Source: Cognataquiflexum rubidum (GTDB taxonomy: Bacteria; Bacteroidota; Bacteroidia; Cytophagales; Cyclobacteriaceae). From it: a stretch of 64,000 bases of DNA. Below the pieces are notes generated by a model. That model saw nothing but the letters and a program-made list of their open reading frames with translations, was not told the origin of the DNA and made no database searches. Location of the stretch: contig NZ_JAKZAL010000005.1 of the NCBI RefSeq assembly GCF_022538115.1, positions 1-64,000 of the forward strand. The letters run 5' to 3'. How positions within the stretch are numbered: the first letter of the stretch is position 1; the number at the start of each line of letters is the position of its first letter. Both the position numbers and the translations under genes were made by a program. This document shows positions 61,834 to 64,000 of this stretch, one piece after another.

Positions 61834-61872
61834 GATAAAATTGATTTTTTTATCGCCGGGACGACCAACCCT

Positions 61873-61904
61873 AATCAGCCAAGAAATCTTGGCTGATTTT
61901 TTTT
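61873..61904 (+). terminator. Intrinsic terminator after the serine-hydrolase gene
   Basis: AATCAGCCAAGA (61873-61884) pairs perfectly with TCTTGGCTGATT (61887-61898), followed by Ts to 61904. It ends just before the next ECF motif. Confidence 0.92.
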
Positions 61905-61905
61905 A

Positions 61906-61938
61906 TTCATTGATGACATTTGAGGTTTCTTTCGATGT
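61906..61938 (+). promoter_or_regulatory. Predicted ECF-sigma promoter P3 (sigma/anti-sigma unit)
   Basis: TTCATTGATGACATTT (61906-61921), 11 bases, then CGATGT (61933-61938). The first box is identical to that of P2 over 16 bases. The ECF sigma gene starts 84 bp later, so the sigma factor probably activates its own gene. Confidence 0.8.
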
Positions 61939-62022
61939 AAGTATATAAGGTGAAAGGGATTACAAAAGAATTCAGTTTGGAAAAAAGCCTTTAAATAGTA
62001 TATTTCTGTAATGTTTTGAATC

Positions 62023-62583
62023 ATGCAGGAACCTACTTTTAATCCTTTTACCCAAGATGAATTAATCCTTGGAATCAAGTCAAATGAGCCAAAAGTGCTC
62101 AAATGGCTTTACCAATCCCAATACCCAAAAATTGAAAAATATGTGGTGGCCAATAACGGTGATGAAGATCAGGCCAAGGATATATTTCAGGAAGCTTTCA
62201 TTACTGTTTGGAACAATGTCAGGTCAGATAAATTCATACCCGAAAACGGTACTGCAGTCACAGGATATTTGTATCAAATCGCAAAAAACAAATGGTTGGA
62301 TTACCTAAGGTCATCCAAATATCAAAAAACCACCAACCTCGAGACCAAACATGACAGGTCTGAAGAGGAGGAAGGAAATTCGGAATCCTTGCAAAACCAC
62401 ATGGAAGCCGAATTCAAAAAATTGGGAGAAAACTGCCGAGAAATCCTGAAAAGGTTTTACTTCCAAAAGCAAACCATGGAGACCATCGCCGAGGCTTTCC
62501 AGTGGACGGAGGCAACTGCCCGAAACAACAAATACAGGTGCATTCAGCGCCTCAAAGAAAAAGTGAATACTCTAAAACATTGA
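62023..62583 (+). CDS. ECF-family RNA polymerase sigma factor
   Basis: The 186-residue protein has sigma region 2 (about 25-95, with NGDEDQAKDIFQEAFITVWN) and region 4 (about 125-180; LGENCREILKRFYFQK and a helix-turn-helix), the standard ECF layout of two domains with no region 3. It should direct RNA polymerase to the three P motifs nearby. It is followed after 3 bp by its putative anti-sigma gene. Confidence 0.93.
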   Translation: MQEPTFNPFTQDELILGIKSNEPKVLKWLYQSQYPKIEKYVVANNGDEDQAKDIFQEAFITVWNNVRSDKFIPENGTAVTGYLYQIAKNKWLDYLRSSKYQKTTNLETKHDRSEEEEGNSESLQNHMEAEFKKLGENCREILKRFYFQKQTMETIAEAFQWTEATARNNKYRCIQRLKEKVNTLKH

Positions 62584-62586
62584 AAA

Positions 62587-63324
62587 TTGGACACTACAGA
62601 CAATATCTCGCAACAGGAATTTGAAAGAATAGAGAGCTATATCCTTGGTTTGATGACTGATGAGGAAAAGAAATCCTTCGAAGAAGAACTGAACCTTGAC
62701 CCAAAACTCCGTGCAAATGTCAAGGACATCAAGGTCCTTTTGCAGGAAGTGGAGCGGGCATCCCTTAAAGAAAGCTTGGACGAATACCATTCGGAGTTGA
62801 AAGCTACACCGGTTATTCCCATCTTGCCCGAAAGACAATTCAAGTGGAAGCCTTTGGCCATCGCTGCATCAGTTCTGCTTTTATTGGCCGTTTCATTTTG
62901 GGTTTTTGTGGGAAACTCTACCGAAAATGAAAAATTATTTATGGCTTATTACCTGCCTGATCCCGGGATGGTCACCGCTATGGGTACCAATACCGATTAT
63001 GAATTTGACAGAGGAATGGTCGATTACAAGACGGGAGATTACCAAGCAGCCATTACAAGATGGGAAAAACTATTGGCCCAAAAGCCAGACAACGACACCT
63101 TAAATTATTTCCTAGGGTCAGCTTTTCTTGCGGTAGGTAATCCTGACCAAGCCAAAGCTTACCTGGAAAAAACGGCTCAGGTGGAATCCAGTATCTTCCA
63201 AAAAGAAGCTTATTGGTATCTTGGATTATCATTGCTAAAATCAGAAAAAACTGAAGAGGCAATCAAATTCCTCCAAAATTCAGGTAGGAAAGAAGCTACC
63301 GAAATCATCGAAAAACTAAAGTGA
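62587..63324 (+). CDS. Membrane anti-sigma factor with periplasmic TPR domain
   Basis: The 245-residue protein has an N-terminal cytoplasmic part (about 1-85; FERIESYILGLMTDEEKKSF resembles anti-sigma ZAS-like helices but lacks the zinc His/Cys motif), one membrane helix (about 90-108) and a periplasmic TPR region (about 145-240; YKTGDYQAAITRWEKLLAQK, LNYFLGSAFLAVGNPDQAKA). The only start codon that keeps the N-terminal helix is a TTG at 62587, 3 bp after the sigma stop (TGAAAATTG), so translation is probably coupled to the sigma gene. It should hold the sigma factor at the membrane until a periplasmic signal releases it. Confidence 0.87.
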   Translation: MDTTDNISQQEFERIESYILGLMTDEEKKSFEEELNLDPKLRANVKDIKVLLQEVERASLKESLDEYHSELKATPVIPILPERQFKWKPLAIAASVLLLLAVSFWVFVGNSTENEKLFMAYYLPDPGMVTAMGTNTDYEFDRGMVDYKTGDYQAAITRWEKLLAQKPDNDTLNYFLGSAFLAVGNPDQAKAYLEKTAQVESSIFQKEAYWYLGLSLLKSEKTEEAIKFLQNSGRKEATEIIEKLK

Positions 63325-63507
63325 TACCTTATGGATTTAGCTAAAGATATTCAGACCACAGTCGATATTCCATAGCCACTTCAATTGCGCTTCACTCCGA
63401 GTTTTAGATAGTAAAAGTCAAGAAGGCGTACTTACATAAAAACTGTTTAAAAAGAACCAATGAGGAAATGATAGGTTCCAATCCTTCCAAATTGTATAAT
63501 TTGCGGG

Positions 63508-64000
63508 ATGCGTCATACTTCCTACATAGAGATTAGCCGACAAGCCTACAGGCAAAACATGGATTTTTTGAAATCTGATATCGGTCCAAAAACCGAAATA
63601 TCGGTAGTAGTCAAAGGAAATGCTTATGGTCACGGTATTGAAAACATTGTACTTCTCGCAGAAGAAAACGGCATCCGCCACTTCAGTACCTTCAGCGCAG
63701 ATGAGGCCATTCGGGTACATAATTCAAGCAAATCTGACAGTGAAGTCATGATTATGGGCATGTTGGAAGATGAGGATTTGAAGGAAATTATTCAGAAAGG
63801 AATCAGCTTTTACGTTTTTGAATTTGAAAGATTGGATGCAGCAATCAAGGTGGCAAAAAAGCTAAATGTCAAAGCGAAAATCCATGTTGAGGTAGAAACC
63901 GGATTCCATCGGACGGGATTCGAATGGGAGGAAAAAGAAGCATTGTTGGAGATTCTGAAAGAAAATGCCGAACAACTTTCACTCAAAGGATTGTGCACCC
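63508..64000 (+). CDS. alr: Alanine racemase, N-terminal part (cut by window end)
   Basis: The visible 164 residues start MRHTSYIEISRQAYRQNMDF and contain the PLP-lysine motif VVVKGNAYGHG (Lys36), as in alanine racemase. The rest runs off the window end. It supplies D-alanine for peptidoglycan. No promoter or terminator was recognised in the 183-bp gap upstream, which is AT-rich. The N-terminal sequence is closer to true Alr than to YggS-like PLP-binding proteins. Confidence 0.9.
   Translation, partial: MRHTSYIEISRQAYRQNMDFLKSDIGPKTEISVVVKGNAYGHGIENIVLLAEENGIRHFSTFSADEAIRVHNSSKSDSEVMIMGMLEDEDLKEIIQKGISFYVFEFERLDAAIKVAKKLNVKAKIHVEVETGFHRTGFEWEEKEALLEILKENAEQLSLKGLCT

Overview
The window looks like a chromosomal segment of a Bacteroidota bacterium, most likely order Cytophagales and plausibly Cyclobacteriaceae (Algoriphagus-like). 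This rests on gene content and style: two TonB-dependent receptors with N-terminal carboxypeptidase-regulatory-like domains, a long SecA without a C-terminal zinc motif, a bacterial GH3-family protein beside lptB, many lipoproteins with S-C or A-C lipoboxes, a Tat-exported GMC/subunit-3 pair, an ECF sigma/anti-sigma pair, a CHAT-TPR protein, and moderate-to-low GC with few Shine-Dalgarno sequences. No rRNA, tRNA, CRISPR array or transposase was recognised. The genus is inferred, not shown.

Layout. 1-2260: a long repeat-rich non-coding stretch, then three tightly packed genes of unknown role (a 248-aa protein, a DUF5675-like protein and a small membrane/coiled-coil protein) closed by a strong terminator. 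2344-9886: a TonB receptor, a lipoprotein, and a minus-strand pair of TonB receptor plus beta-helix surface lipoprotein. 10077-22928: mostly housekeeping genes (MoxR ATPase, pseudouridine synthase, M20 peptidase, TatD, TcdA, MaoC, methyltransferase, MtgA, and a recJ-lptB-GH3 operon), interrupted by a frameshifted KilA-N gene that carries a perfect 32-bp palindrome. 23043-30547: an Asp-box/BNR propeller protein, a Nudix-type regulator facing a carboxylesterase across a perfect operator-like palindrome, a GlcG-like protein and a Tat-exported Gfo/Idh/MocA oxidoreductase. 30549-31370: a GxxExxY gene between two copies of a 90-bp inverted-repeat-ended element. 31375-47847: recG, serine hydrolase, CNNM transporter, S1/P1 nuclease, M20, SPOR lipoprotein, secA, dapF, an exported SOD, NTP pyrophosphohydrolase and a desaturase. 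47931-54563: GMC oxidoreductase genes (one intact, one reduced to a C-terminal scrap), a second GxxExxY gene next to three tandem copies of another inverted-repeat-ended element, and a GH29 fucosidase. 54657-63324: an apparent ECF sigma regulon. 63508-end: the start of alanine racemase.

The two most interesting systems are these. (1) In 54605-63324 three transcription units (838-aa lipoprotein plus CHAT-TPR protein; serine-hydrolase lipoprotein; ECF sigma plus membrane anti-sigma with periplasmic TPRs) all carry the same bipartite upstream motif, TGATGACATTT-N11-CGATG, with identical spacing. This predicts an autoregulated envelope regulon in which an exported caspase-like CHAT protease and a TPR-bearing anti-sigma factor are controlled together. 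(2) Both GxxExxY (PD-(D/E)XK-like) genes in the window lie beside multi-copy elements with inverted ends built from (A/C)(C/A)(G/A)CAGAT units. The elements are related in design but differ in sequence, and the arrangement resembles REPIN/RAYT pairs with a different enzyme. Both are hypotheses from sequence layout and need genome-wide counts or experiments.
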